Assembly: GCF_015477775.1 (NCBI RefSeq) | Contig: NZ_JADLQO010000018.1 | Span: forward strand, 124,001-188,000 | Origin: Nocardia abscessus | Lineage (GTDB): Bacteria; Actinomycetota; Actinomycetes; Mycobacteriales; Mycobacteriaceae | Reading direction: 5' to 3' | Length of the DNA: 64,000 nt | Shown here: positions 49,949 through 58,535 of the stretch, in pieces | How positions within the stretch are numbered: position 1 is the stretch's first letter | Layout: each line of letters opens with the position of its first letter | Position numbers and translations under genes: made by a program | Notes under the pieces: model-generated | The model's input: only the letters and a program-made list of their open reading frames with translations | Told to the model about the DNA's origin: nothing | The model's database searches: none

Positions 49949-51313
49949 ATGGATTTCATCTCGCCGGTGGACGCCCTGTTCCTCGTCGCGGAGTCACGCG
50001 AGCATCCGATGCATGTCGGCTCGCTGTCGGTCTTCGACCCCGTGAACGGCTCCGGACCCGAGTTCGCCCGCCGCGCGTACGCGACGCTGGCAGCCGACCA
50101 GAACTTCCATCCCATGTTCCGCAAGCGTCCGTCTCGCCTGTTCGGCACCCCACAGCTGGCCTGGACGGTGGACAGCACGGTCGAACTCGACTACCACATC
50201 CAGCGATGGGCCCTTCCGGAATCGGGCGGACTGGAAGCCATGACCGAGGTGGCCGCCGGACTGCACAGCACCCTGCTCGACCGGCACAAACCGCTGTGGG
50301 AAGCGCATCTGATCGAAGGGCTCGCCGGCGACCGGGTCGGCCTGTACGCGAAGATGCATCACGCTCTCATCGATGGCGTCGGCGCCCAGCGGCTGTTGCA
50401 GCGCACGCTCACCACCGACCCCGAGTCCGGCGAAGCGCTGGTGCCCTGGGACCTCCCGCCCTCGACCACGCATCGCGCGAATCCGCCGCGCAGGCACACC
50501 CTGGGCACACGAGCACGGGCGCTGCTCGCCGCGGCGGGCTCGGCCACTTCGGCACTGCGCCTGGCTCGCACCGCACTGCTCGAGCAGCAACTGACGCTGC
50601 CCTTCGCCGCGCCGCGCACCATGTTCAACGTCCCGATCGGTGGGGCACGCCGCTGCGCCGCGCGCTCCTGGCCGCTGGATCGCATCCGCCAGGTCAAGAA
50701 GATGACCGGCACCACGCTCAACGACGTGGTGCTCGCCATGTCGGCGGGCGCGCTGCGCACCTACCTGCTCGAACACGTCGCTCTGCCGGACAAGCCGCTG
50801 ATCGCCATGGTCCCGGTCTCGCTGCGGCCGGAGTCCGACGACGGCGAGAGCGGGGGCAACGCCGTGGCGGCGCTGCTGTGCAATCTCGCGACCGATCTGC
50901 CCGACCCGGCGGCACGGCTCGCGGCGATCAGCGCCTCGATGCACCGCGGCAAAGAGATCTACCGCGCGCTGTCCCCCGTGCAGGCGGTCTCGCTCTCGGC
51001 GCTGACGCTGAGTCCGCTCGCGTTGTCGCTGCTCCTGCCCGCCACCACCGCGCTGACCAGCCCGCCGTTCAACATCGTCATCTCCAACATCCCCGGGCCG
51101 CGCGAACCCCAGTACTGGAACGGCGCCCGCGTCGCCGCCAGCTACCCGCTGTCGATCCCGCTCGACGGCCAAGCGGTGAACATCACCCTCACCAGCAACG
51201 CCGACAGCCTCGACATCGGCATCGTCGCCTGCCGCCGCGGCGTGCCGGACGTGGCCAGGCTGCTCGACCATCTGGAGTCCGCGTTGACCGAACTGGAGGG
51301 CACCGTCTACTGA
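49949..51313 (+). CDS. Wax ester synthase/diacylglycerol acyltransferase
   Basis: 454 residues. MDFISPVDALFLVAESREHP is the typical WS/DGAT start. The catalytic motif AKMHHALIDGVGAQ gives HHxxxDG at residues 137-143. VKKMTGTTLNDVVLAMSAGA, then LRPESDDGESGGNAVAALL and NIVISNIPGPREPQYWNGAR are the conserved C-terminal blocks. It esterifies diacylglycerol or fatty alcohol with acyl-CoA to make storage lipid. GGAGGGAACTGCCC precedes the ATG. Its neighbour is an acyl-CoA ligase, which could supply the acyl-CoA. Confidence 0.9.
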   Translation: MDFISPVDALFLVAESREHPMHVGSLSVFDPVNGSGPEFARRAYATLAADQNFHPMFRKRPSRLFGTPQLAWTVDSTVELDYHIQRWALPESGGLEAMTEVAAGLHSTLLDRHKPLWEAHLIEGLAGDRVGLYAKMHHALIDGVGAQRLLQRTLTTDPESGEALVPWDLPPSTTHRANPPRRHTLGTRARALLAAAGSATSALRLARTALLEQQLTLPFAAPRTMFNVPIGGARRCAARSWPLDRIRQVKKMTGTTLNDVVLAMSAGALRTYLLEHVALPDKPLIAMVPVSLRPESDDGESGGNAVAALLCNLATDLPDPAARLAAISASMHRGKEIYRALSPVQAVSLSALTLSPLALSLLLPATTALTSPPFNIVISNIPGPREPQYWNGARVAASYPLSIPLDGQAVNITLTSNADSLDIGIVACRRGVPDVARLLDHLESALTELEGTVY

Positions 51314-51330
51314 TCGCCGGGCGCTACCGC

Positions 51331-51376
51331 CGCGGCGGGCCGGCCGTGCGCGCTTTCGGCACGACCGCCCGCCGCG
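51331..51376. terminator. Hairpin between convergent WS/DGAT and FadD genes
   Basis: CGCGGCGGGC (51331-51340) pairs with GCCCGCCGCG (51367-51376). The loop itself contains CGTGC...GCACG, extending the structure. Confidence 0.55.
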
Positions 51377-51382
51377 CGGAGC

Positions 51383-53503
51383 TCAGGACGAACCGGCCGT
51401 TCCGAGCCCGTTGATCGAGGGCGGCAGATCCGGTTTCGTCGCACCCGGACCGGCGAGCAGACGCTTGAGAATCTTGCCGGTGTCGCCACGCGGCAGCGCC
51501 GAGAGGAAGGTGACGTCCCGGGGAACCGAGAAGCGGCTGAGGCGGTTGCGGATGTAGGTGCGGACCATGTCCGAATCGAGCCCGGCCCCTTCGCGTTTCA
51601 CCACGAATGCCACGAGCCGCTGACCGAATTCGTGATCCGGCACCCCCACCACCGCGACGTCGCTGACCTGCGGCAGGTGTGCGAGCGCCTCCTCCACCGG
51701 GCGCGGGAAGACGTTCTCGCCACCGGAGATGATCATCTCGTCGTCTCGTCCTGCGATGAACAACCGGCCCGCGGCGTCGAGATAGCCGAGGTCGCCGGTG
51801 TCCAGCATGCCGTGCGCCTCGTCGGGTGGCGCCGAGTTGACGTACCCGTCGAACAGCATGTGGTTGCCCACGAAGATGTGCCCGGTGGCGCCGATCGGCA
51901 ACCGGCGGTGGTCCGGCCCGAGCACGGCGACCTTGGTGCCCAGTGGCGGGCTACCCGCCGTGGTGGGCGAGGTGTGCAGGTCTTCGGGCGTCGCGATCGT
52001 CGCCCACGAGACCTCGGTGGAGCCGTAGACGTTGTAGAGGACGTCGCCGTAGGCATCCATGAACCGCTCGACGGTCGCCCCCGCGAGCGGCGCGCCGCAA
52101 CTGATCATGTGCCGCAGGCTGGAGGTGTCGTAGCGCGTGCGCACGTGCGCGGGCAGATCGAGGATGCGCTGCACCATGGTCGGCACCACGATCACCGTGT
52201 TGACCTTGTGCTCGGCGATGCGACGCAGGCAGTCCTCCGCGTCGAACCGTTCGGCGAGCACCACGGTCGCGCGCAGCGCGGTGCTCAACTGCAGCCCGGC
52301 CAGCCCCCAGGTGTGGAACAGCGGCGCCGGAATCAGCATGGTCTCGTCCATCTGCATCGGGATGCGCGACAGCAGTGCCGCGATGGACCCGAAGCCTTTC
52401 GGATGCGGCCTGCGCGCCCCCTTCGGCGTCCCGCTGGTCCCGGAGGTGAGCACGATGAGCCGCCCCGGCTGGGCAGGCGTGCGAAAAGCGGTGTGCCCCT
52501 GCGCCAGTAGTTGATTCACGGTCGTCCGGTCCGGGGCAGGCGGGCGTTCGTCGGTGTTGTAGCGCGGGATGTCGGCGTGCAGATAGCGCACCAACTCCTC
52601 CAGATCGCCGTCGACGAACAGCGCCGACAGCCGATCGCGCTGCACGATCTCCTCGATGGTGCGCCCCGCCAGACCGGAATTCAGCAGGGCCACATCCACG
52701 CCGAGCTTGCCCGCGGCGACCATGCATTCGACCATGCCCGCGTGGTTGCGCGCCAGCAGTCCGATCGCGTCGCCCGAGCCGAGACCGTGCGCGGCCATCG
52801 CCGCGGCCAGCGCGGTGGTCCGCTCGTCCATGTCCGCGAAGGACCGGGTGCCGCGGTCGTCGATGATCGCGGTCCGCTCCGGCGCGTACGCCGCGCCCGC
52901 CGCGTAACCGCCCGCCAGATTGAAACCCCACTTCGCCAGCGAGCGCAGCTGTCTGATGCTGCGATCGAGCCGCACCGGCAGCACGACGCCGGTGGCGACC
53001 ATCTGCCGCGCGACGCCCGCGTTGCGCAGGATCGGCGAATCCTCACCGTTGACGACCAACGAGGTCCGCGCGCCCTTGGCGACATCGGCCACCCGCTTCA
53101 GTCCGCTCTTGGTCCACTCCGCGATCGCCACATTGGACAGCTCCGCGACCCGCGGATGCACCCGGCTCGGCGCGAAATAGGTGACCGTGACCTTGGTGCG
53201 CTCCTCGTCTCCGTGCAGCCGCACCGAAGCGAAGCTGCCCAGTGCGGCGTATTGCATTTCGAAGCTCTCGTACCACCGGCCTACGCTCAGACGGATCTGA
53301 TGGGTGCGGATGCCGGTCCCATAGGTGCCGACACGCATCTGCCAGACCACGTTGCCGTCGGCGGATTGGATCTGCTCGCACGCGCCGATACCGGTGAACA
53401 TGCGCGGATACGTCTGCGGTTCGAGCAGCAGATCCCAGATGGTCTTGCGGGCGATCGCGAATTCCGCGACCACATCGATGACATCGGTAACCAACTTGTG
53501 CAC
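51383..53503 (-). CDS. Acyl-CoA ligase (FadD12-like) with N-terminal SRPBCC domain
   Basis: 706 residues. Residues 1-150 form an SRPBCC-type lipid-binding domain (IDVVAEFAIARKTIWDLLLE, WYESFEMQYAALGSFASVRL, NVAIAEWTKSGLKRVADVA). Residues 190-690 are an acyl-CoA ligase: IVLTSGTSGTPKGARRPHPK, PAPLFHTWGLAGLQ, YGSTEVSWATIATPED, DTGDLGYLDAAGRLFIAGRD, MIISGGENVFPRPVEEAL and LPRGDTGKILKR with the catalytic Lys. The ligase resembles FadD12, normally about 500 residues, so the first 150 are an addition. Start is GTG 53503 with a weak ribosome-binding site. Confidence 0.85.
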   Translation of the reverse strand: MHKLVTDVIDVVAEFAIARKTIWDLLLEPQTYPRMFTGIGACEQIQSADGNVVWQMRVGTYGTGIRTHQIRLSVGRWYESFEMQYAALGSFASVRLHGDEERTKVTVTYFAPSRVHPRVAELSNVAIAEWTKSGLKRVADVAKGARTSLVVNGEDSPILRNAGVARQMVATGVVLPVRLDRSIRQLRSLAKWGFNLAGGYAAGAAYAPERTAIIDDRGTRSFADMDERTTALAAAMAAHGLGSGDAIGLLARNHAGMVECMVAAGKLGVDVALLNSGLAGRTIEEIVQRDRLSALFVDGDLEELVRYLHADIPRYNTDERPPAPDRTTVNQLLAQGHTAFRTPAQPGRLIVLTSGTSGTPKGARRPHPKGFGSIAALLSRIPMQMDETMLIPAPLFHTWGLAGLQLSTALRATVVLAERFDAEDCLRRIAEHKVNTVIVVPTMVQRILDLPAHVRTRYDTSSLRHMISCGAPLAGATVERFMDAYGDVLYNVYGSTEVSWATIATPEDLHTSPTTAGSPPLGTKVAVLGPDHRRLPIGATGHIFVGNHMLFDGYVNSAPPDEAHGMLDTGDLGYLDAAGRLFIAGRDDEMIISGGENVFPRPVEEALAHLPQVSDVAVVGVPDHEFGQRLVAFVVKREGAGLDSDMVRTYIRNRLSRFSVPRDVTFLSALPRGDTGKILKRLLAGPGATKPDLPPSINGLGTAGSS

Positions 53504-53549
53504 TTCTCGTCGGCCGGTTCGAAGAACTTCGGGTCGGCGGGTAGCTCCT

Positions 53550-53577
53550 TTGTAACGTCAGTCACAGATAAGGTCAA
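53550..53577 (-). promoter_or_regulatory. Candidate promoter for the SRPBCC-FadD gene
   Basis: On the minus strand TTGACC and TTACAA are 16 bases apart, resembling -35 and -10 boxes, about 45 bases before the GTG start. AAAGGAG follows at once. Confidence 0.35.
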
Positions 53578-53787
53578 GTAGCCCCGGCCTCGCCGCCACT
53601 ACCAGCGATACGCAGGAAATACGCTGCGATTGCCCAGCATTCACCTGAACCTGGGAACCGACCCAATTCACCCGCGCGGCGCATGTGAATCAGCCCAACG
53701 ATCAGCGAAACCCCCGCCAGGCGGCGACGGCCGATCCTAACGTCGCAGACGCCTGCTCGGCAGGACCGCACGCTGGCTGGAGAGGTT

Positions 53788-54021
53788 ATGGACGACAAGC
53801 CCGCACGACGTATCGCGCACTCCCGCACCGAGGAGATCCTCGATTTCTTCGGCAAATGCCGAGCGTGCGGCTATCCCGCTTACGCGGAGACCACCACGCT
53901 GCGCTACGACAACGGCGAGATGGAGACCAAGGTCATCGCCAGCTGCGCCCTGCCGTGCGGCTGGACGGGCGAGGTCTCCGCGACACCGATGACCGAGTCG
54001 GCCCCCCGCGCACGCACCTGA
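53788..54021 (+). CDS. Small cysteine-rich (zinc-ribbon-like) protein
   Basis: 77 residues. FFGKCRACGYPAYAETTTLR (C-x-x-C) and IASCALPCGWTGE (C-x-x-x-C) supply four cysteines in a zinc-ribbon-like layout. The N-terminus (RRIAHSRTEEILDFF) is basic. AGAGGTT precedes the ATG. Probably cytosolic; DNA, RNA or protein binding is possible. It converges with the sigma-factor gene only six bases away. Confidence 0.6.
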   Translation: MDDKPARRIAHSRTEEILDFFGKCRACGYPAYAETTTLRYDNGEMETKVIASCALPCGWTGEVSATPMTESAPRART

Positions 54022-54027
54022 GACAAA

Positions 54028-54867
54028 TCAGGCCGCGCGCGCGGCGAGTTCGTCGGAGCCGAGCGCGCGCTCGCGCAGATCCTTGAGGATCCGGGCGAGG
54101 ATGCGCGACACCTGCATCTGGGAGACGCCCAGGTATTCCGCGATCTGAGTCTGGGTCTTGGACTCGAAGAAGCGCATGATCAGCACCTGCCGATCGCGCG
54201 CGGGCAGTTCCGCGATCAGCGGACGCACCGCCATCGCCTGCTCCAGCAGGTTGTAGCAGGGCTCCTCGGCGCCGAGCGTGTCGGCGAGCGGTTGCGGTGC
54301 GCCGTCGCCGTCCTCGCGACCACCGGTGTCCAGCGAGTTGGTCTGGTAGGCGTTACCCGCGATGAGCGCCTGGGTGACCTCGCCGACCTCGACGTCCAAT
54401 TCGGCGGCGATCTCCCGTGCCGTCGGCATCCGCCCGAGCCGATGCGACAGCGTCTCGGTGGCGGGACCGATGCGCAACTGGATCTCCTTGAGCCGTCGCG
54501 GCACTCGCAAGGACCAGGTGTTGTCCCGGAAGTGCCTGCGCACCTCGCCCATGATGGTGGGGACCGCGAACCCGAGGAACGCGCTGCCGCGGGAGACGTC
54601 GAAACGGTCCACCGCGAGCACCAAGCCCACCCGGGCGATCTGCAGCAGGTCGTCGTAGGACTCGCCGCGGCCGGAGAACTTGCGGGCGATGTGTTCGGCG
54701 AGCGGGAGACACCGCCGCATCACCTCCTCGCGCAGCGCGGCGCGATGGGGATCGTCCTCGTCCATCGCGGCCATCTTCTCGAACCACGGCTCGATATTGT
54801 CGTAGCTGTCGCCCGCACGCGTGCGGCCCGTCGCGCCGTTTCCGTCGGTCGTGAACTCACGTGTCAT
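54028..54867 (-). CDS. sigF: SigF/SigB-type stress sigma factor
   Basis: 279 residues. CLPLAEHIARKFSGRGESYD and LLQIARVGLVLAVDRFDVSR are sigma region 2, with FAVPTIMGEVRRHFRDNTWS and LRVPRRLKEIQ as the SigB/SigF hallmark. Region 3 is LGRMPTAREIAAELDVEVGE and region 4 FESKTQTQIAEYLGVSQMQV, then SRILARILKDLRE. Its start lies 11 bases inside the rsbW reading frame, so the two are coupled. It directs RNA polymerase to general-stress promoters. Confidence 0.92.
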   Translation of the reverse strand: MTREFTTDGNGATGRTRAGDSYDNIEPWFEKMAAMDEDDPHRAALREEVMRRCLPLAEHIARKFSGRGESYDDLLQIARVGLVLAVDRFDVSRGSAFLGFAVPTIMGEVRRHFRDNTWSLRVPRRLKEIQLRIGPATETLSHRLGRMPTAREIAAELDVEVGEVTQALIAGNAYQTNSLDTGGREDGDGAPQPLADTLGAEEPCYNLLEQAMAVRPLIAELPARDRQVLIMRFFESKTQTQIAEYLGVSQMQVSRILARILKDLRERALGSDELAARAA

Positions 54868-55297
54868 CAAATGGCCCTCGTTCCCAACTGAACTCGATAA
54901 CGGTCTGATACCCGCCAATCTTCGAATCAAAAGGGTCACGAGAAATCGACAGGGAACTGGTGAGCATGCGGACCAGTTCCCAGCTCAACGGATCGCCCTC
55001 GATCTCGTCGCCGGACGCGCCGACCGTGTCGACGCGCACGCTCATCCGGTCGACGCCGTAGGCGAACTCACAGCCCAGCGTCGAACCGGGCACGCAGCCC
55101 GCCAGCAGCATCGTGGCCGCCTCGTTGATCGCCAGGCGAATGTCGGCGGCCGCGGCGAAGGGAACGTCGGCGACCAGGCACACGGTGTCGGCCATGCCGC
55201 GGATCAGGGCCAGGTGTCGCGCGTCGGCGGGGATCCGCACCGCGACCGTGGTGGTCTCGGTGGCGGGCGCGCCGAACGCGCATGTGATCACCCGCAT
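54857..55297 (-). CDS. rsbW: RsbW-like anti-sigma factor
   Basis: 146 residues. TTTVAVRIPADARHLALIRG, then ADIRLAINEAATMLLAG, the N-box of the HATPase_c anti-sigma kinase fold, and a C-terminal VIEFSWERGPFDD. It would hold SigF inactive until an anti-anti-sigma factor binds. The G-boxes are weak, as in RsbW/UsfX of mycobacteria. The start overlaps the dps stop by one base (TGATG). Confidence 0.82.
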   Translation of the reverse strand: MRVITCAFGAPATETTTVAVRIPADARHLALIRGMADTVCLVADVPFAAAADIRLAINEAATMLLAGCVPGSTLGCEFAYGVDRMSVRVDTVGASGDEIEGDPLSWELVRMLTSSLSISRDPFDSKIGGYQTVIEFSWERGPFDDT

Positions 55298-55776
55298 CAG
55301 ACCGTGGCGAGTTGCGCTTGCCACATCCAGTGCAACTGCTCCAGTCGCGCCGCGATGGCCAGGAACAGATCCTGGGTCACCGGATCGGCCTTCTCGGTCG
55401 CCGCGATCCGCTCACGCAGCCGCTTGATCACGGCGGCGAGGTTGCCGACGATCGTGTCGATGATGTCGGTGTCCTGCTGCCAGCCATCGCCGATACCGAT
55501 CGCGCCGGAATCCCTGGCCACGGTCGCGGCGCGCCCGTCCGGGCTGACCCCGACAGCGGTGGCGCGTTCCGCGGCGGCGTCGGTGAAATCCCGTGCCACG
55601 GTGACCAATTCGTCCAGCGCCAAGTGCACCGACCGGAAATTGGAGCCGACCACATTCCAGTGCGCCTGCTTCGCGATCAGCGACAGATCGATCAGGTCGA
55701 CCACCGTCGCCTGCAGCGTCTCGCCCGCGATGCGCTGCTGCTCCGGGTCCAGGGTGCTGGTGATGGGTTGGGACAT
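55297..55776 (-). CDS. dps: Dps-family DNA-protecting ferritin
   Basis: 159 residues. LSLIAKQAHWNVVGSNFRSV, then HLALDELVTVARDFTDAAAE contains the ferroxidase residues of Dps proteins (AHWNV...H...D...E). The four-helix bundle continues with LRERIAATEKADPVTQDLFL and a C-terminal HWMWQAQLATV. It forms dodecamers that oxidise iron with peroxide and protect DNA. First gene of dps-rsbW-sigF, with a SigF-like promoter in front. Confidence 0.88.
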   Translation of the reverse strand: MSQPITSTLDPEQQRIAGETLQATVVDLIDLSLIAKQAHWNVVGSNFRSVHLALDELVTVARDFTDAAAERATAVGVSPDGRAATVARDSGAIGIGDGWQQDTDIIDTIVGNLAAVIKRLRERIAATEKADPVTQDLFLAIAARLEQLHWMWQAQLATV

Positions 55777-55817
55777 CGCTTCGAACCTTTCTGCCGTCGA
55801 TCCGGGTCATCGACGGT

Positions 55818-55842
55818 CTACCCAGCTCTGCGGCGATAAACC
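55818..55842 (-). promoter_or_regulatory. Candidate SigF-type promoter of dps-rsbW-sigF
   Basis: On the minus strand GGTTT and GGGTAG are separated by 14 bases, close to the mycobacterial SigF pattern GTTT-N15-17-GGGTA. It ends about 41 bases before the dps start. The spacing is one base short. Confidence 0.5.
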
Positions 55843-55951
55843 TCGCAGCGGCTTCCCCGGACGGGCGAAACGGGGTGGGTACCCCGGACGGGAGGTTGCC
55901 GTAACGGCAACAACATTTGCCGATTTGACCGTTTACTCGGCACGGTGGGGC

Positions 55952-56980
55952 ATGGCTGAGCAGAAGCAAGTGGATGTGATGGTGATCGGCGGCGGAGCAG
56001 CCGGTCTGTCGGCGGCGCTGACCTTGGCTAGGGCACGCCGCACGGTGGTCGTGGTCGACGCGCGGGAGCCGCGCAACGCCCCCGCCGCGGGCGTGCACGG
56101 ATGGCTGACCCGCGAGGGCATCCCACCGGCGGCGTTGGTGACGATCGGCGCACGGGAAGTCGAACAGTACGGTGGGCGGATCAGGTACGCGCGGGCCGTG
56201 GCGGCGCGGCGGACGCCGGATGGGTTCGTGGTGGACACCGACCGGGGGGAGCCGTTGCGTGCTCGCCGACTGCTCGTCGCGGCCGGCTCGACGGACGAAC
56301 TTCCACCGATCGGCGGCCTGCGCGAACGGTGGGGCCGCGACGTGGTGCACTGCCCGTACTGCCACGGCTGGGAGATCCGTGACCGCCCGATCGGCGTGCT
56401 CGGCTCGGTGCACCACGCCCTGCTGTTCCGGCAGTGGAGCGCCTCGGTGACGCTGTTGCGGCACACCTCCCCCGCGCCGGACGCGGAGCAGGCCGAGCAA
56501 CTCGCGGCCCGCGGCATCGCGGTGGTGGAGGGCGTGGTGAGCGCACTGGAGGTGGTGGACGACCGTCTCGCCGGGGCGCGGCTGGAATCCGGCCGCGTCG
56601 TGCCGATCGCCGCGCTGGCGCTCGCGCCGCTGCTGGTCGCCCGCGACGCGCTGCTGCTCGGCCTCGGCGCCGAAACGGCCCGGCACCCTTCGGGAGCGGG
56701 CACCCACGTGGTGGCCGACGCTGGTGGCCGCACCTCGGTGCCCGGCGTCTGGGTGGCGGGCAACGTCACCGACGTGGTCGCCGGGGTGGTGCAGTCCGCC
56801 GCCGGTGGCGTCACGGCCGCCGCCGCGATCAACGCGGACCTCGTCGCGGAGGACACCCGCCTGGCCGTCGACCGGCGGCGCACCGAGCGATTCTCCGCCG
56901 ACCTCGAGCGAGTGAACGCCGAGCGGGTACTCGGCGCTCGGCGCCACGGATTGGACTCGCTGCTGCCACCGCCGAGCTGA
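55952..56980 (+). CDS. Thioredoxin-reductase-like FAD/NAD(P) oxidoreductase
   Basis: 342 residues. VDVMVIGGGAAGLSAALTLA is the FAD-binding GxGxxG. The redox pair is VVHCPYCHGWEIRDRPI (Cys134, Cys137), and GVWVAGNVTDVVAGVVQSAA is the second FAD motif. The NADPH-binding loop is GVLGSVHHALLF, which lacks a clear GxGxxA/G, so the cofactor preference is uncertain. It resembles small thioredoxin-reductase homologues that act alone. The C-terminus is extended by about 40 charged residues. Divergent from the dps operon, which suits an oxidative-stress role. Confidence 0.82.
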   Translation: MAEQKQVDVMVIGGGAAGLSAALTLARARRTVVVVDAREPRNAPAAGVHGWLTREGIPPAALVTIGAREVEQYGGRIRYARAVAARRTPDGFVVDTDRGEPLRARRLLVAAGSTDELPPIGGLRERWGRDVVHCPYCHGWEIRDRPIGVLGSVHHALLFRQWSASVTLLRHTSPAPDAEQAEQLAARGIAVVEGVVSALEVVDDRLAGARLESGRVVPIAALALAPLLVARDALLLGLGAETARHPSGAGTHVVADAGGRTSVPGVWVAGNVTDVVAGVVQSAAGGVTAAAAINADLVAEDTRLAVDRRRTERFSADLERVNAERVLGARRHGLDSLLPPPS

Positions 56981-57047
56981 CCGCACCGGCCGGTGCGGGC
57001 TCAGCGCTGCACTATGGTGTGATCCACACGACACGGGGAGGTGCGGG

Positions 57048-58535
57048 ATGTCAGAACGGACGGCCACACCCTTGCGGGCGGCGACGATGACCGAATTCGC
57101 CGATCGCGTCTCGACACCGGGTTACGACCGCTCCCGAATCTCCCCGGGCATCGTGCATTTCGGAGTCGGCGGATTCCATCGGGCGCACCAGGCGATGTAC
57201 GTCGACCGATTGCTCGAACGCGGCCTCGGAGACGAGTGGGGCATCTGCGGAGTGGGCCTACTACCCGGTGATCGCCGCATGCGCGACGTGCTCCGGGCGC
57301 AGGACGGCCTGTACACACTGTCGACCGTCGCCCCCGACGGTACGTGGACCACCCGCACCATCGGCTCCCTCGTCGAATACCGGTACGCGCCGGACGATCC
57401 GGAGGCCGTCGTGGCGAAGCTCGCCGACCCGGCCACCCGGATCGTCTCGCTCACCATCACCGAGGGCGGGTACCACATCGCGCCCGCCACCGGAGAGTTC
57501 GACGCCGACGATCCCGCGATTCGCGCCGATCTCGCCGGGGACGCGCCGCCCGCCACCGTTTTCGGGCTCGTCGTCGAAGCCCTGGCCCGGCGCAGGTCGC
57601 GCGGCATCGCGCCGTTCACCGTGCTGTCCTGCGACAACATCGAGGGCAACGGGAACGTCGCGCGCCGGATGTTCGGCGCGTTCGCCGCGCTGCGTGATGC
57701 CGAGCTCGGATCCTGGGTGGCGCAGCAGGTGCGTTTCCCGAATTCGATGGTGGACCGGATCACTCCGGTCACTCCGCCCGGAGCCACCGGCGAGATCGAG
57801 CGGCGTTATGGGCTCACCGACCGCTGGCCGGTCGTGACCGAGCCGTTCGTGCAGTGGGTGCTGGAGGATTCCTTCGGACTCGGCCGCCCGCCCTTCGAGC
57901 AGGTCGGCGTGCAGCTCGTCGACGACGTCACCCCGTACGAGCTGATGAAGCTGCGATTGTTGAACGCGAGCCACCAGGCGCTGTGCTACTTCGGATATCT
58001 GAGCGGCTACCGGCTGGTCCACGACGCCGCGCAGGACCCGGCCTTCCGGCGATTCCTGTTGCGATACATGGATGCCGAGGCGACACCGACGTTGCGCGCG
58101 GTACCCGGTGTCGATCTGGACACCTACAAGCGGACCCTGCTCGACCGGTTCGCCAACCCCGCGATCGGTGACACCATCGCCCGGCTGTGCGCGGAATCCT
58201 CCGACCGGATTCCGAAGTGGCTGCTGCCGGTGGTCCGGGCGCAGCTCGCCACCGGCGGCGAGATCGACTGCGCGGCGGCGGTAGTCGCGAGCTGGGCACG
58301 CTATGCCGAGGGTGTCGACGAGCGAGGGGAGCCGATCGAGATCGTGGACCGGCTACGCGACCGGCTCGTACCACTCGCACGGCGTCAGCGCGAGCAGCCC
58401 ACCGCGTTCCTCGAGGAGCGTTCCCTGTTCGGCGATCTGATCGAGCACCCGCGCTTCGTGTCCGCCTATCTGGCGACCCTGGACGCACTGCGCACCAGGG
58501 GCGCACGTGCCACCGTCGAGAATTTGGCTCGCTAG
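57048..58535 (+). CDS. Mannitol 2-dehydrogenase family enzyme
   Basis: 495 residues. ISPGIVHFGVGGFHRAHQAM is the N-terminal NAD-binding motif. TITEGGYHIAP and FTVLSCDNIEGNGNVARRMF follow. YELMKLRLLNASHQALCYFG contains the catalytic Lys, Asn and His. Family members oxidise D-mannitol to fructose or reduce fructuronate or tagaturonate; mannitol is the likelier substrate given the length. Its stop shares CTAG with the convergent thioesterase gene. Confidence 0.87.
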   Translation: MSERTATPLRAATMTEFADRVSTPGYDRSRISPGIVHFGVGGFHRAHQAMYVDRLLERGLGDEWGICGVGLLPGDRRMRDVLRAQDGLYTLSTVAPDGTWTTRTIGSLVEYRYAPDDPEAVVAKLADPATRIVSLTITEGGYHIAPATGEFDADDPAIRADLAGDAPPATVFGLVVEALARRRSRGIAPFTVLSCDNIEGNGNVARRMFGAFAALRDAELGSWVAQQVRFPNSMVDRITPVTPPGATGEIERRYGLTDRWPVVTEPFVQWVLEDSFGLGRPPFEQVGVQLVDDVTPYELMKLRLLNASHQALCYFGYLSGYRLVHDAAQDPAFRRFLLRYMDAEATPTLRAVPGVDLDTYKRTLLDRFANPAIGDTIARLCAESSDRIPKWLLPVVRAQLATGGEIDCAAAVVASWARYAEGVDERGEPIEIVDRLRDRLVPLARRQREQPTAFLEERSLFGDLIEHPRFVSAYLATLDALRTRGARATVENLAR

